Origin: Clostridia bacterium
GTDB lineage: Bacteria > Bacillota > Clostridia > Christensenellales > Borkfalkiaceae
DNA: 64,000 nucleotides
Direction: 5' to 3'
Assembly (NCBI GenBank): GCA_017522945.1
Contig: JAFWXT010000001.1
Location: 1-64,000, forward strand
Below, in pieces: positions 17,129 through 25,748 of this stretch (position 1 is its first letter; each line of letters starts with the position of its first letter). The notes under the pieces are model-generated. The model worked only from the letters and a program-made list of their open reading frames with translations, was not told where the DNA came from and made no database searches. Made by a program: the position numbers and the translations under genes.

Positions 17129-17157
17129 ATTATAAACCATAGAAGCGCGGTTGTCAA
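17129..17157 (-). promoter_or_regulatory. Consensus promoter of the AraC-family gene
   Basis: On the minus strand TTGACA (17152-17157) and TATAAT (17129-17134) are both perfect and 17 bases apart. The regulator gene therefore seems constitutively expressed. Confidence 0.9.
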
Positions 17158-17226
17158 CAAAAAAATGAATATAAATAACACAGCTAAAAAAAATAGCCAT
17201 AAGTTTTTGTGTATGAGGTGACGCAA

Positions 17227-18156
17227 ATGGAGATTAGTGAAATCGTAATTTGCTTTTTATTAATAGCGTGTATGCGCGTTGCTCAAAGCTTTTCTGGAAA
17301 AGGGGCAAGTAATTTAGTAAGCAATAAAGGGTTGTTTTTTCAGTACGGCGCGTTTTATCAAGCGATTTCGGCTATAGCATCACTTGCAACGCTTGCTATA
17401 GTTGGTTTTAACGGTTTTAATTTACCAACTTTAATATGTTCGTTTATAAACGCATTATTATTTGCTACAAGTTTATATTGCTCGCTTACTGCAATGAAAA
17501 GCGCAAAAATGATAGTTTGCTCAATGTTCTCGATGGGTGGTATTGTTATTCCTTGTATAGTTGGAATATTTTTATTCGACGAACCTATGAGCTTACAAAA
17601 ATGGATAGCAATAGCAATATTTTTATTTGCAGTATTTCTACTCAACTTAAAAGGCAAAAACGAAGAAAGTAAAAAAATGAAGCCTACCACTTGGGTTCTT
17701 TTATTTCTTTTATTTACGGTTGAAGGCTTAGTTTTAATCGTTCAAAAATACTTTGCTATATTAGTACCTAATGGAAACGTTGCAACCTTTTCTTTCTTAA
17801 CTTTTTCGCTAAACGCAATTATATTAAGCTTAGCTTCAGTAGTGAACGCTTTTTTAAATGCAAAAAACAACGAAGAAGGGCAATTGTCATCCACAAAACT
17901 ATTAAAGTTTGAAAAATTGCCATTACCGTTATTTTTATACGGGACTCTACTTGGTATTGCAATATTCGTAATAAACTTTTTAGTTACAACACTTTCAAAA
18001 ACCATACCTTCTGCGCAGTTGTTCCCTATATCCTGCGCAATATCCATAGCGGTAACTACTATTGTAAGTATGCTTCGCTTTAAAGAAAAACTTAACTGGA
18101 AAAATATCGTTGGCATAATAATCGGGCTAGTTTCAATTATAATGTTAAACGTTTAA
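17227..18156 (+). CDS. DMT/EamA-type membrane transporter
   Basis: The 309-residue product has about ten hydrophobic helices in two halves, each of about 150 residues, typical of drug/metabolite transporters. The first half ends with the characteristic IFLFDEPMSLQKWIAIAIFL segment, and the second with FKEKLNWKNIVGIIIGLVSI. These are the two EamA repeats. Substrate is unknown; sugars, amino acids and nucleotide sugars are all known in this superfamily. ATG 17227 has GAGGTG six bases upstream. It is divergent from the AraC gene and 55 bases before the ABC permease, with no terminator or obvious promoter between, so it may be the first gene of the glycan operon. Confidence 0.85.
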   Translation: MEISEIVICFLLIACMRVAQSFSGKGASNLVSNKGLFFQYGAFYQAISAIASLATLAIVGFNGFNLPTLICSFINALLFATSLYCSLTAMKSAKMIVCSMFSMGGIVIPCIVGIFLFDEPMSLQKWIAIAIFLFAVFLLNLKGKNEESKKMKPTTWVLLFLLFTVEGLVLIVQKYFAILVPNGNVATFSFLTFSLNAIILSLASVVNAFLNAKNNEEGQLSSTKLLKFEKLPLPLFLYGTLLGIAIFVINFLVTTLSKTIPSAQLFPISCAISIAVTTIVSMLRFKEKLNWKNIVGIIIGLVSIIMLNV

Positions 18157-18211
18157 AAAATGGTAATATAGGTAAACGCCTTAAGCAATATAACAATAAA
18201 AAAGGAGACAA

Positions 18212-19180
18212 ATGATGATTTTATCAAAACCGCTGTTTCGCAAAAGAACGGGCGCGATAAGAATTGAAAACGGCATTAAACACGGCAATCCCGTGTTTGC
18301 ATGGATTCTTATACTTCCTGCATTTTTAACGTGGCTTGTGTTTTGGTTGTACGTAAATTATCGCTCGATAATTCTATCCTTCCAAACAACTGACCCTATT
18401 ACTAATGAATACGTATGGACTTTACAACACTACAAATGGGTAGTTGAAAGTTTTTTTGAAACGTCGTCGGGCAGTTCGGGCTTACTTGCAATTTGTTTAA
18501 GAAACACCTTAACCTACTTCTTTACAAATTACTTTATTATACAAACGTGTAACGTAATTCTTGCTTACTTCTTGTATAAAAAGATTGCAGGTTATAGGGC
18601 GTTTAGATTTTTATTATATCTACCAAACTTACTTGCCGGCGCAACTATGGCAACCATTTATAAACAGTTAGTTGCTTATAACGGGCCGATAGTTGATTTG
18701 TTTATGAATTTAGGTTGGATTGAAGGACCTATTAGACCGCAATGGCTTGCCGATGAGCGTTACGCTATGACGCTTAGCGTTATTTATAGTTTATGGTTGG
18801 GCGTTGGCGGAACTATGATTTATTCGCTTGGTGCTATGTCACGCGTGCCACATGAAGTTATAGAAGCTGCTCAGCTCGATGGTATTACACCGTTTAAGGA
18901 ATTCGTGTTTATTATTATTCCGCTTATAAGCCAAACGCTTATTACACTTTACGTTTTAGGTGTTGCAGGGTTCTTATCCGCAGGTGGCGCAACCTTGTTC
19001 TTAACTGCAGGTAACTATAATACTCAAACGCTATCCTTCTGGATATGGTGGCAAATTTATACGGGCGGTAGCACGGGTACTTCGAGTGCTTTAGGTATTT
19101 GTATGACCTTGGTTACTTTACCGGTAACTTTATTAGTTAGATGGATAGGTAATAAAATTACACCGGAGGTAACGTTCTAA
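18212..19180 (+). CDS. ABC sugar-import permease, MalF/LplB type
   Basis: The 322-residue membrane protein has six or more helices, starting at about residue 27, and the EAA loop (EVIEAAQLDGITPFKEFVFIIIPLI) that contacts the ATPase. It belongs to carbohydrate uptake family 1 (MalF/UgpA/LplB). It pairs with the MalG-type permease whose ATG overlaps its stop codon. AAAGGAGA precedes the start; ATG 18212 and 18215 are equally possible. It should import oligosaccharides released by the surface enzymes of the locus. No ATP-binding subunit is encoded nearby. Confidence 0.93.
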   Translation: MMILSKPLFRKRTGAIRIENGIKHGNPVFAWILILPAFLTWLVFWLYVNYRSIILSFQTTDPITNEYVWTLQHYKWVVESFFETSSGSSGLLAICLRNTLTYFFTNYFIIQTCNVILAYFLYKKIAGYRAFRFLLYLPNLLAGATMATIYKQLVAYNGPIVDLFMNLGWIEGPIRPQWLADERYAMTLSVIYSLWLGVGGTMIYSLGAMSRVPHEVIEAAQLDGITPFKEFVFIIIPLISQTLITLYVLGVAGFLSAGGATLFLTAGNYNTQTLSFWIWWQIYTGGSTGTSSALGICMTLVTLPVTLLVRWIGNKITPEVTF

Positions 19181-20043
19181 TGGCAAGATCAAATAAAATT
19201 AAGCGTACTAAAGGTGAAAAGATTTTATTCACAATCGCTTTTATAATTTTAGCTATATTTTCTGCAACTTATTTAGTAGCATTCTTCTTCGTAATAATGA
19301 ACTCGTTTAAAGGTTCAATCGAGTATTTGATTACAAGTAGATTCCAATTTCCAAAAGAGTGGAGATGGAATTATAGCAGGGTATTTACCGAGTTTGAAGT
19401 TAACGGAAGCGGATATTTTAGAATGTGTTTCCATAGTATTTGGTTCTCGTTAACGGGTTCAATCCCAGCTCTTTTATCTACGGCGGCTTGTTCTTATGCT
19501 TATGCAAGATATAAATTCCCGGGTAGAAAAATTATATTCCTTATTAACTTAATAATGCTTACGCTTTCTTTGCCAGGTTCGCAAGTTGCTTATTATAAGT
19601 TATTCTGTGACTTAGGTTGGAAAAACAACATCGGCTATTTATGGGGTTGTTTTGGTGGTTTTGGTGGCCAATTTATTATTCTTGCAGGCTTTTGGAAGGG
19701 TATTGACTGGGCTTATGCCGAAGCTGCTTACATAGACGGTGGTAACGAATGGACGATATTTACAAAAGTAATGTTACCACAGGCTGTTTCAATGTTGGGC
19801 GTATTCTTCTTGCTCGGTTTTATAAACAGTTGGAATAACCACGAATTTACAATGCTTTATATGCCAAAATATCCGTCAATTGCATTTGGTTTATATGAAT
19901 ACCAAGCAAAAACCGGTAGAAGTATGGATACACCTTTATACTTTGCAGGTTTAGTAGTTACTTCAATACCTTCGTTAACTTTATACGTTCTTTTCCAAGA
20001 TACGATTTTAAGAACGGTTAACGTTGGTGGTTTAAAAGGTTAA
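19180..20043 (+). CDS. ABC sugar-import permease, MalG/YtcP type
   Basis: The 287-residue product has six hydrophobic helices and the MalG-type EAA loop (YAEAAYIDGGNEWTIFTKVMLP). It also has the typical FFFVIMNSFKGS near the N-terminus. Its start overlaps the stop of the first permease by one base (TAATG), so the two are translationally coupled and form the channel heterodimer. The solute-binding protein follows 120 bases later, after a gap with two small inverted repeats. Confidence 0.93.
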   Translation: MARSNKIKRTKGEKILFTIAFIILAIFSATYLVAFFFVIMNSFKGSIEYLITSRFQFPKEWRWNYSRVFTEFEVNGSGYFRMCFHSIWFSLTGSIPALLSTAACSYAYARYKFPGRKIIFLINLIMLTLSLPGSQVAYYKLFCDLGWKNNIGYLWGCFGGFGGQFIILAGFWKGIDWAYAEAAYIDGGNEWTIFTKVMLPQAVSMLGVFFLLGFINSWNNHEFTMLYMPKYPSIAFGLYEYQAKTGRSMDTPLYFAGLVVTSIPSLTLYVLFQDTILRTVNVGGLKG

Positions 20044-20163
20044 TCCCGATGAATTTTTTACGTCGGTGAAATAAACGGTTAAATTACGCAAAATTTAAAA
20101 TGCGTGATTTAGCAAAATTAAAAGGTTGAAATAAAAAATATTTAATAAAGGAGAAAAAACAAA

Positions 20164-21888
20164 ATGAAAACCTTAAAAAGATTCTCAATCAAACTACTTG
20201 CTTTATTATTATGCATAATAAGCTCACTTTCCCTTTTTGCTTGTACCAATAAGGGTGACAACACCGGCGGTGGTGGAAAACCTGCTGGTGGCGGTAATGA
20301 TTTGGGTAATTTGGACTTGAAGGGCGATAGCGCGTCAAACGATGCAAACACGCTTGAAATTCAAATTTATAATGCAGGTTACGGCGTTAAATGGTTAGTT
20401 GACTGCGCTACTGAATTTATGGCTCAAAACCCTGATATTAAAATTGTTGCAGATAACCTAGATGAATCGGTAGCAGTTGGTAACTTACTTGCAGCAGGTC
20501 CTAAAAATACCACCGCAGATTTATTTATTATAGGTGGTGATGTTAACGGTTTAGTTGCTAAAGGCTCTCAAGTTCTTTCAGGTTACGATTGTATTTTAGA
20601 ATCACTTGACGAGGTTTATACCGCAGAAGTTGAAGGTTCTACCTTAATTCAAAAATTAGATGAATCTATTTCTTCTGCATATTTAAGAGAAGTTACTCTT
20701 AATGGTAATCTTGAAGAACATTATTTTGCAGTTCCATGGACGAGTGGTTTCGGCGGTATCTTCTATAGCCAAACTTTATTTACACAAGCTGGTTTAACAG
20801 GCGAACCAAGAACTACTGATGAATTACAAGAATACTGTGTTGCTTTAAAATCAAACGGAACTTATCCTTTTATTTATTCAGCAACAGACGACTATTTCCA
20901 ATACTGTTCTTGGACTTGGTGGGCACAATATGAAGGTCAAGAAGGTCTTGATAATTTCTACGCTGGTAAAACAAGCGCAACTGCTCGTCCAAGCGCATCA
21001 CAATCAAGAAATATCTTTAATCAAGAAGGTCTTCGTGAAATGTTTAAAGTTTATGAAGAACTTTTAGACCCTAGCAAAGATTGGGTTTACCCATACGTTG
21101 AATCATTAGCTTATACTGAAGCTCAAGCTTATTACCTACTTGAACAAGGTGCTTACGGCGCAATGATGCCTAACGGAACTTGGCTTGAAAATGAAATGAT
21201 TAACAGTAGTGCAAATCAATCAATCGGTTCAATTCTTCCTATGAAAACCCCTGTTATAAGCGCATTATCTGATAAAATGTCTTACTGGGCAGAAGATAAA
21301 AACTTTACAGAAGCAAGCAAAACTATGAGCAAAGCAACAAGACAAGCATACGACGCAAAACTTCGCGCTTTAGTTGATTACGCTGATGGTGTTGCTTCAA
21401 GACCAGCATGGGCAACTGATGCAGACGTAGCACTTATTGTAAAATCACGCGCGTACGAACAAGCAGGCGTTGGTAGCGCAATGTGCATTCCTATTTATGC
21501 AACAGCTAAAGATGCAGCAAAGAAGTTCTTAAAGTTCTTAACTACTAACAAAGCTATGGAATTATATCTTGCAGGAACTAACGGTTCGGCTTTCCCATGG
21601 TCGTTTGATATTAAAAATTGGTCAGGCTATAACAGTTTAAGTGCTTTTGCAAAACGTAAATTTGAAATTATGGAAAATATCGTTACAATTAAAACGGAAA
21701 GCGCATTCCCAACTTACTACATTGGCGGTTTACGTTACGACACAGGCTTAAAGAACAGCAACTTCGTTATTACTTTTGGCGCGCGTAATTCAGAACGTTA
21801 CAACGCAGACCAAGTTATTACTAACGCATTTAACTACTATACAGAACAAAGAATGGGTCAATTATTACAAAACTCTGGCTTACTATAA
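20164..21888 (+). CDS. ABC transporter solute-binding lipoprotein (sugar type)
   Basis: The 574-residue protein has a lipoprotein signal (lipobox LFAC, Cys27) and a Gly-rich linker, then a family-1-type solute-binding domain. Features include the hinge-type strand NTLEIQIYNAGYGVKWL, then HYFAVPWTSGFGGIFYS and GAYGAMMPNGTWLENEM, which are typical contact regions of sugar binding proteins. At nearly 600 residues it is longer than most (about 430), like proteins that bind long oligosaccharides. It is anchored to the outer face of the membrane and serves the two permeases upstream. Substrate is not readable from sequence. Confidence 0.9.
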   Translation: MKTLKRFSIKLLALLLCIISSLSLFACTNKGDNTGGGGKPAGGGNDLGNLDLKGDSASNDANTLEIQIYNAGYGVKWLVDCATEFMAQNPDIKIVADNLDESVAVGNLLAAGPKNTTADLFIIGGDVNGLVAKGSQVLSGYDCILESLDEVYTAEVEGSTLIQKLDESISSAYLREVTLNGNLEEHYFAVPWTSGFGGIFYSQTLFTQAGLTGEPRTTDELQEYCVALKSNGTYPFIYSATDDYFQYCSWTWWAQYEGQEGLDNFYAGKTSATARPSASQSRNIFNQEGLREMFKVYEELLDPSKDWVYPYVESLAYTEAQAYYLLEQGAYGAMMPNGTWLENEMINSSANQSIGSILPMKTPVISALSDKMSYWAEDKNFTEASKTMSKATRQAYDAKLRALVDYADGVASRPAWATDADVALIVKSRAYEQAGVGSAMCIPIYATAKDAAKKFLKFLTTNKAMELYLAGTNGSAFPWSFDIKNWSGYNSLSAFAKRKFEIMENIVTIKTESAFPTYYIGGLRYDTGLKNSNFVITFGARNSERYNADQVITNAFNYYTEQRMGQLLQNSGLL

Positions 21889-21921
21889 GAGCAAACCTTA
21901 AAAATTTTGGAGGAATAATTA

Positions 21922-24489
21922 ATGAGAAAATGGCTTAAAAGCCTTTTAGCTGGTGCAATGGCAGTAGGTATGATTATATCTACTGCTTGCGTTGGCAATA
22001 AGGGCGACCAACCAGGTAACAGTTCAACACCGGATACTCCACCTGTGATTAAGTCTGAAGCGGTTGAATTAAAAGTTGCATACACTGAAGATAAAATTCT
22101 TCAAAACTATTACGACGGAACTACCGCTAAAGCAAATTTAGGTGATAAATTTGAAACTTATTTGATGGAAGATTTTCATATTGAAACATTTAGAAACGAA
22201 TATGAATCAAGAACCATTATTATTCGCCCTGAATCAGACGTCGCTTCTTACGATGTTGTTGCAAGCGACTTTACTTGCGGTGAATACGTAATACCGGCAT
22301 CTTTATTTGATTTACGCCATCAATATTATCACGAAGTAACCAAAGTTATGTCGGATGAAACTGAAATGCAACCGGGTATGTATCCCGACGCTATGCTTCC
22401 GCTTTCAGTTGCTAAAGAGTACGAACTTAACAGCATAAAAGGTGGGGATAACCAAGGCGTATTAGTAACCATTGAAATTCCTTCAAATCAACCTGCAGGA
22501 ATTTATAAAGGTACTTTTAACGTTCTAACCGACGGCAGATCTAATAAACTAAACGCAACTATTGAAGTTTTAGATTATACTTTACCAGAAAAAGTTACTG
22601 CAAAATCTTGTATGCCAGTATCTTCTAAATATCTTGGATATCTTGAAATGGAAGAAACCCAAGAAATGTATCAAAAAGTTAGCGATATTTTAAACGATTT
22701 CCGTTTAGCAACCGAATGGCTTTACGGATTATACCCAGAAAGCAATAAAGAATCGGTTTTCCGTGAACTTGCTTATCTTGATGCCGAACTTATGCACGAA
22801 GCGACGCTTGATCCAACCGTTGCTTCATACGGTATGAGAACAAATGGTAGATATCAAAACGTTGTTGACCCTGCTACTGGCAAGGTTGTAAACGTAGCGG
22901 TATTAAATACCGATACTTTTAGATATTACACCGAAACTTACGTAAAATACGCTATTGATCACGAAGTTGACATATTTAAAAAAGCTTACGTTTATATGGG
23001 CTCTATTATCGACGAACCTGAAGCGTGGGGTAACCTTTTCCGTGTTGACTACGTATGTAATCAATTTAACAATGCGTTAATAGAAACTGCTGAATACGCT
23101 CGCAGTTATGCTGAAAGCGTTGGTTCAACTTGGGATGGATTTGAAGATTTTATTAACAGCATTTTAAATCTTGAACACGTTGTTACAACTTATATCGACA
23201 GCCACGGTGGATTTGAATTGATCGATGCATACTGTACTGAACCACAATATTTCCATTCTTCAGCCGTTATTGACGATTATCGTCAACACAGAGAAGATGG
23301 TGGTAACTATTGGGTTTATACTTGTTGTAACCCAAACACACCATATCCTACTATTCACATTGATGATAACGGTGTTTCAGGTCGCGTTATGTGGTGGCAA
23401 ATGAGAGAATACGATATTTCTGGCTATTTAGGCTGGGAAACAATCGGTACTTGGGACGGATATCCCGATTATAGCCATTCAAAACCATTACACGGTATTG
23501 ATCAATATTACGACGTTATGAGAAATAATACCGACGTTGGTGATGCTTATTACTTCTATCCTGGTAAGATTTTCGGTCTTGATGCACCAGTTCCATGTTT
23601 ACGTTTATGGTATATGAGAGACGGCTCTGAAGACTACGAAGCAATTACTGATTTAGATGAGAGATTATATCCTGCTTTAAGCGAAGCGTATGGTAAAACT
23701 TTAGATTCAAGTGGATTATTAAATGAAGTTTACGCTGAACTTTACAGTATTGTAAAAGTTTACAGCAACTCACACGAGCTTGCTTATGCTAAAGAAGCTA
23801 TCAATAGCTTATTAGTTTGGGCAGAAGACGGAATTGCTATAAGTGATTATAAGGTTAACAGTAACGGTGGCGTAACTGCAAAGGTTTACGCTCCTGAAGG
23901 AAGCCAAATTAAAGTTAACGGCAAGCTATTATCGGGTACTGCATGCGGTAACGGAATGGTTTACGAAGTTAACGAAAATACCGCTAAGGTAACTTTTGAA
24001 ATTAACGGACGTACTCTTACGGTTGGTGCTGAAAGCACGTCTATTGCTGAAATCGATCCATCTCGCGTAGGTTTTGAAGTTGAAGTTAACGGCAACTTAG
24101 AATCATACGACAAAGTTACCGTAACTAAACAAGAATATAAAAACACCGGTGTTCAAACTTTGAATATGACTTTAACAAGCGAAATCAAAACTATGCTTTA
24201 CGCTATTGATAAAAACGATTTAAACGCAAACACCAAGTCAATTATATTCTATATGTATTATGATGGTGCTGAAAAGATTAAGGCAACTATCAACGTTTAC
24301 GGTAAAAACATGAGAATGTTAGATACCGTTTATATCAATCCTGGTTATAACGTTATTAGAGTTGATAGATTAAACGATTTAGCATGGAGTAAAATAGGCA
24401 ATGCAAACTGCATTATTTTCGAGTTTAATATACCTGAAAGTGTAAGCAGTTATACTCTTGATATCGAAAAGATAATCAAGCTTTCATAA
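21922..24489 (+). CDS. Secreted DUF4091/GH123-type glycoside hydrolase lipoprotein
   Basis: DUF4091 proteins are related to GH123 beta-N-acetylgalactosaminidases, which use an Asp-Glu pair and substrate assistance. The 855-residue protein has a lipobox (STAC, Cys23) and an N-terminal beta-sandwich (about 45-215; GVLVTIEIPSNQPAGIYKG is typical). A TIM barrel follows with SIIDEP at 361-366 (Asp364-Glu365 the likely catalytic pair). The family C-terminal signature is GDAYYFYPG ... LRLWYMRDGSEDYEAI. About 200 more beta-rich residues follow. It is the only enzyme of the locus with an export signal, so it should act on the glycan outside the cell. Assignment to GH123 proper, rather than a DUF4091 relative, is not certain. 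Confidence 0.8.
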   Translation: MRKWLKSLLAGAMAVGMIISTACVGNKGDQPGNSSTPDTPPVIKSEAVELKVAYTEDKILQNYYDGTTAKANLGDKFETYLMEDFHIETFRNEYESRTIIIRPESDVASYDVVASDFTCGEYVIPASLFDLRHQYYHEVTKVMSDETEMQPGMYPDAMLPLSVAKEYELNSIKGGDNQGVLVTIEIPSNQPAGIYKGTFNVLTDGRSNKLNATIEVLDYTLPEKVTAKSCMPVSSKYLGYLEMEETQEMYQKVSDILNDFRLATEWLYGLYPESNKESVFRELAYLDAELMHEATLDPTVASYGMRTNGRYQNVVDPATGKVVNVAVLNTDTFRYYTETYVKYAIDHEVDIFKKAYVYMGSIIDEPEAWGNLFRVDYVCNQFNNALIETAEYARSYAESVGSTWDGFEDFINSILNLEHVVTTYIDSHGGFELIDAYCTEPQYFHSSAVIDDYRQHREDGGNYWVYTCCNPNTPYPTIHIDDNGVSGRVMWWQMREYDISGYLGWETIGTWDGYPDYSHSKPLHGIDQYYDVMRNNTDVGDAYYFYPGKIFGLDAPVPCLRLWYMRDGSEDYEAITDLDERLYPALSEAYGKTLDSSGLLNEVYAELYSIVKVYSNSHELAYAKEAINSLLVWAEDGIAISDYKVNSNGGVTAKVYAPEGSQIKVNGKLLSGTACGNGMVYEVNENTAKVTFEINGRTLTVGAESTSIAEIDPSRVGFEVEVNGNLESYDKVTVTKQEYKNTGVQTLNMTLTSEIKTMLYAIDKNDLNANTKSIIFYMYYDGAEKIKATINVYGKNMRMLDTVYINPGYNVIRVDRLNDLAWSKIGNANCIIFEFNIPESVSSYTLDIEKIIKLS

Positions 24490-24503
24490 TAGGAGTGTAT
24501 AGT

Positions 24504-25706
24504 ATGAAAAAGAAAATTTTTAAAGTTGCTATGGTAGCCCTATTATCAGCGTGCGCGTTATTTCCAACTTTTGCAAACGTAAAAGACACTAATGCAAGCG
24601 GTGAAAAAATTGAAACTTACAAGCTAATAAATGGGTTTAATACCGTACAAGACGCATATAATTGCGAATATTTACAAGCTTTTGGTATAACTGATTTAAA
24701 CACCGATGCTAAATACGTAACCGAAGGCAAAGGCTCTGTTCGTTTAAACGTTTACGGCCGTCGCTTTGAAGGTACTGCTCATCCTTTAATGAAAATTCCT
24801 TTTGTTGTTGATAAGGTTTACGATTTAAGCCGTTTAAAAAATATTACTTTCGATTTGTTTAACGAAAGCGGTAAAGATTGTACTATGGAAGTAGCTCTTG
24901 AAATCGGCACAAAAACAACCTTATTCCAAATTGTTTCTTTAAAACAAGGCTTGAACAACGTTAAACTTGACTATAACGTAAAAGGTATGGCTGGTGGTTT
25001 TGACCTTACTCAAGGAAAAAACATAGTTATTAAATTACCAAGAGAATACGACCAAGAAAAACTTGATCAAAACGTATATTATCTTGATAAAGTTGAAATG
25101 AATATGTCGGCAGTTGTTCCAACGCCTTACGAAGTTACTTATGATGAAAACGAAATATGTTCTTTTGATAAGCCATATCAAGAATTTATGACGATGGTAA
25201 ACGGTGTAAGTACTGCAGACGGATTACCTATTTTAAGTATAAACAACGACCCTGCTTATACTGCTACTTTATCTGGTAAATCGTTAAGAGTTGAATATCC
25301 AACAGCACAAACAAGTGGCGGTGCAGTTTACTGGTCGTTTGCAGAAGATATTTTATATCACTTCGATTGGGAAGCGTTGGGCGCACAAAACAAATATATT
25401 GTGTTCGACGTTTACTGTGATTCAATCAACAATCAAGGATATTCAATTCAAATTTGGCGTGCGAGAGGGGATAGATCGGATAACCGTATAGCAATTCCTT
25501 TTACAGCAAAATCAAAAACTTGGACTACTGTACGCGTTTCTATTGCAGATTTAGTTAAACCTGCTAGCGATGGATATATAATGCTTGGTTATAACGCTGA
25601 TATCGGCGAATATAACTATCAACGCATTATGATGGTAACTGGTAAAAACTACGGTGAAAACTTCTCTGTTTATTTCGACAACTTCCGTTTGGAAGATGCC
25701 GAATAA
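24504..25706 (+). CDS. Secreted beta-sandwich protein, putative carbohydrate binding
   Basis: The 400-residue product has an N-terminal export signal (a short LSAC lipobox at Cys17 or a peptidase site near FPTFA). It then has two jelly-roll-like modules, about 35-205 and 215-400, each ending in a strand of the form YYLDKVEM or VYFDNFRLE. These endings, and pieces such as YVTEGKGSVRLNV, match the modules in the next three genes. There is no catalytic motif. ATG 24504 has AGGAG 8 bases upstream; a GTG at 24495 would overlap that site. Its place between a hydrolase and the giant lipoprotein suggests glycan binding at the surface; this is inference. Confidence 0.7.
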   Translation: MKKKIFKVAMVALLSACALFPTFANVKDTNASGEKIETYKLINGFNTVQDAYNCEYLQAFGITDLNTDAKYVTEGKGSVRLNVYGRRFEGTAHPLMKIPFVVDKVYDLSRLKNITFDLFNESGKDCTMEVALEIGTKTTLFQIVSLKQGLNNVKLDYNVKGMAGGFDLTQGKNIVIKLPREYDQEKLDQNVYYLDKVEMNMSAVVPTPYEVTYDENEICSFDKPYQEFMTMVNGVSTADGLPILSINNDPAYTATLSGKSLRVEYPTAQTSGGAVYWSFAEDILYHFDWEALGAQNKYIVFDVYCDSINNQGYSIQIWRARGDRSDNRIAIPFTAKSKTWTTVRVSIADLVKPASDGYIMLGYNADIGEYNYQRIMMVTGKNYGENFSVYFDNFRLEDAE

Positions 25707-25748
25707 GCGGGGTGTAAGTATAACAATAATATATATAAGGAGAAAAAA

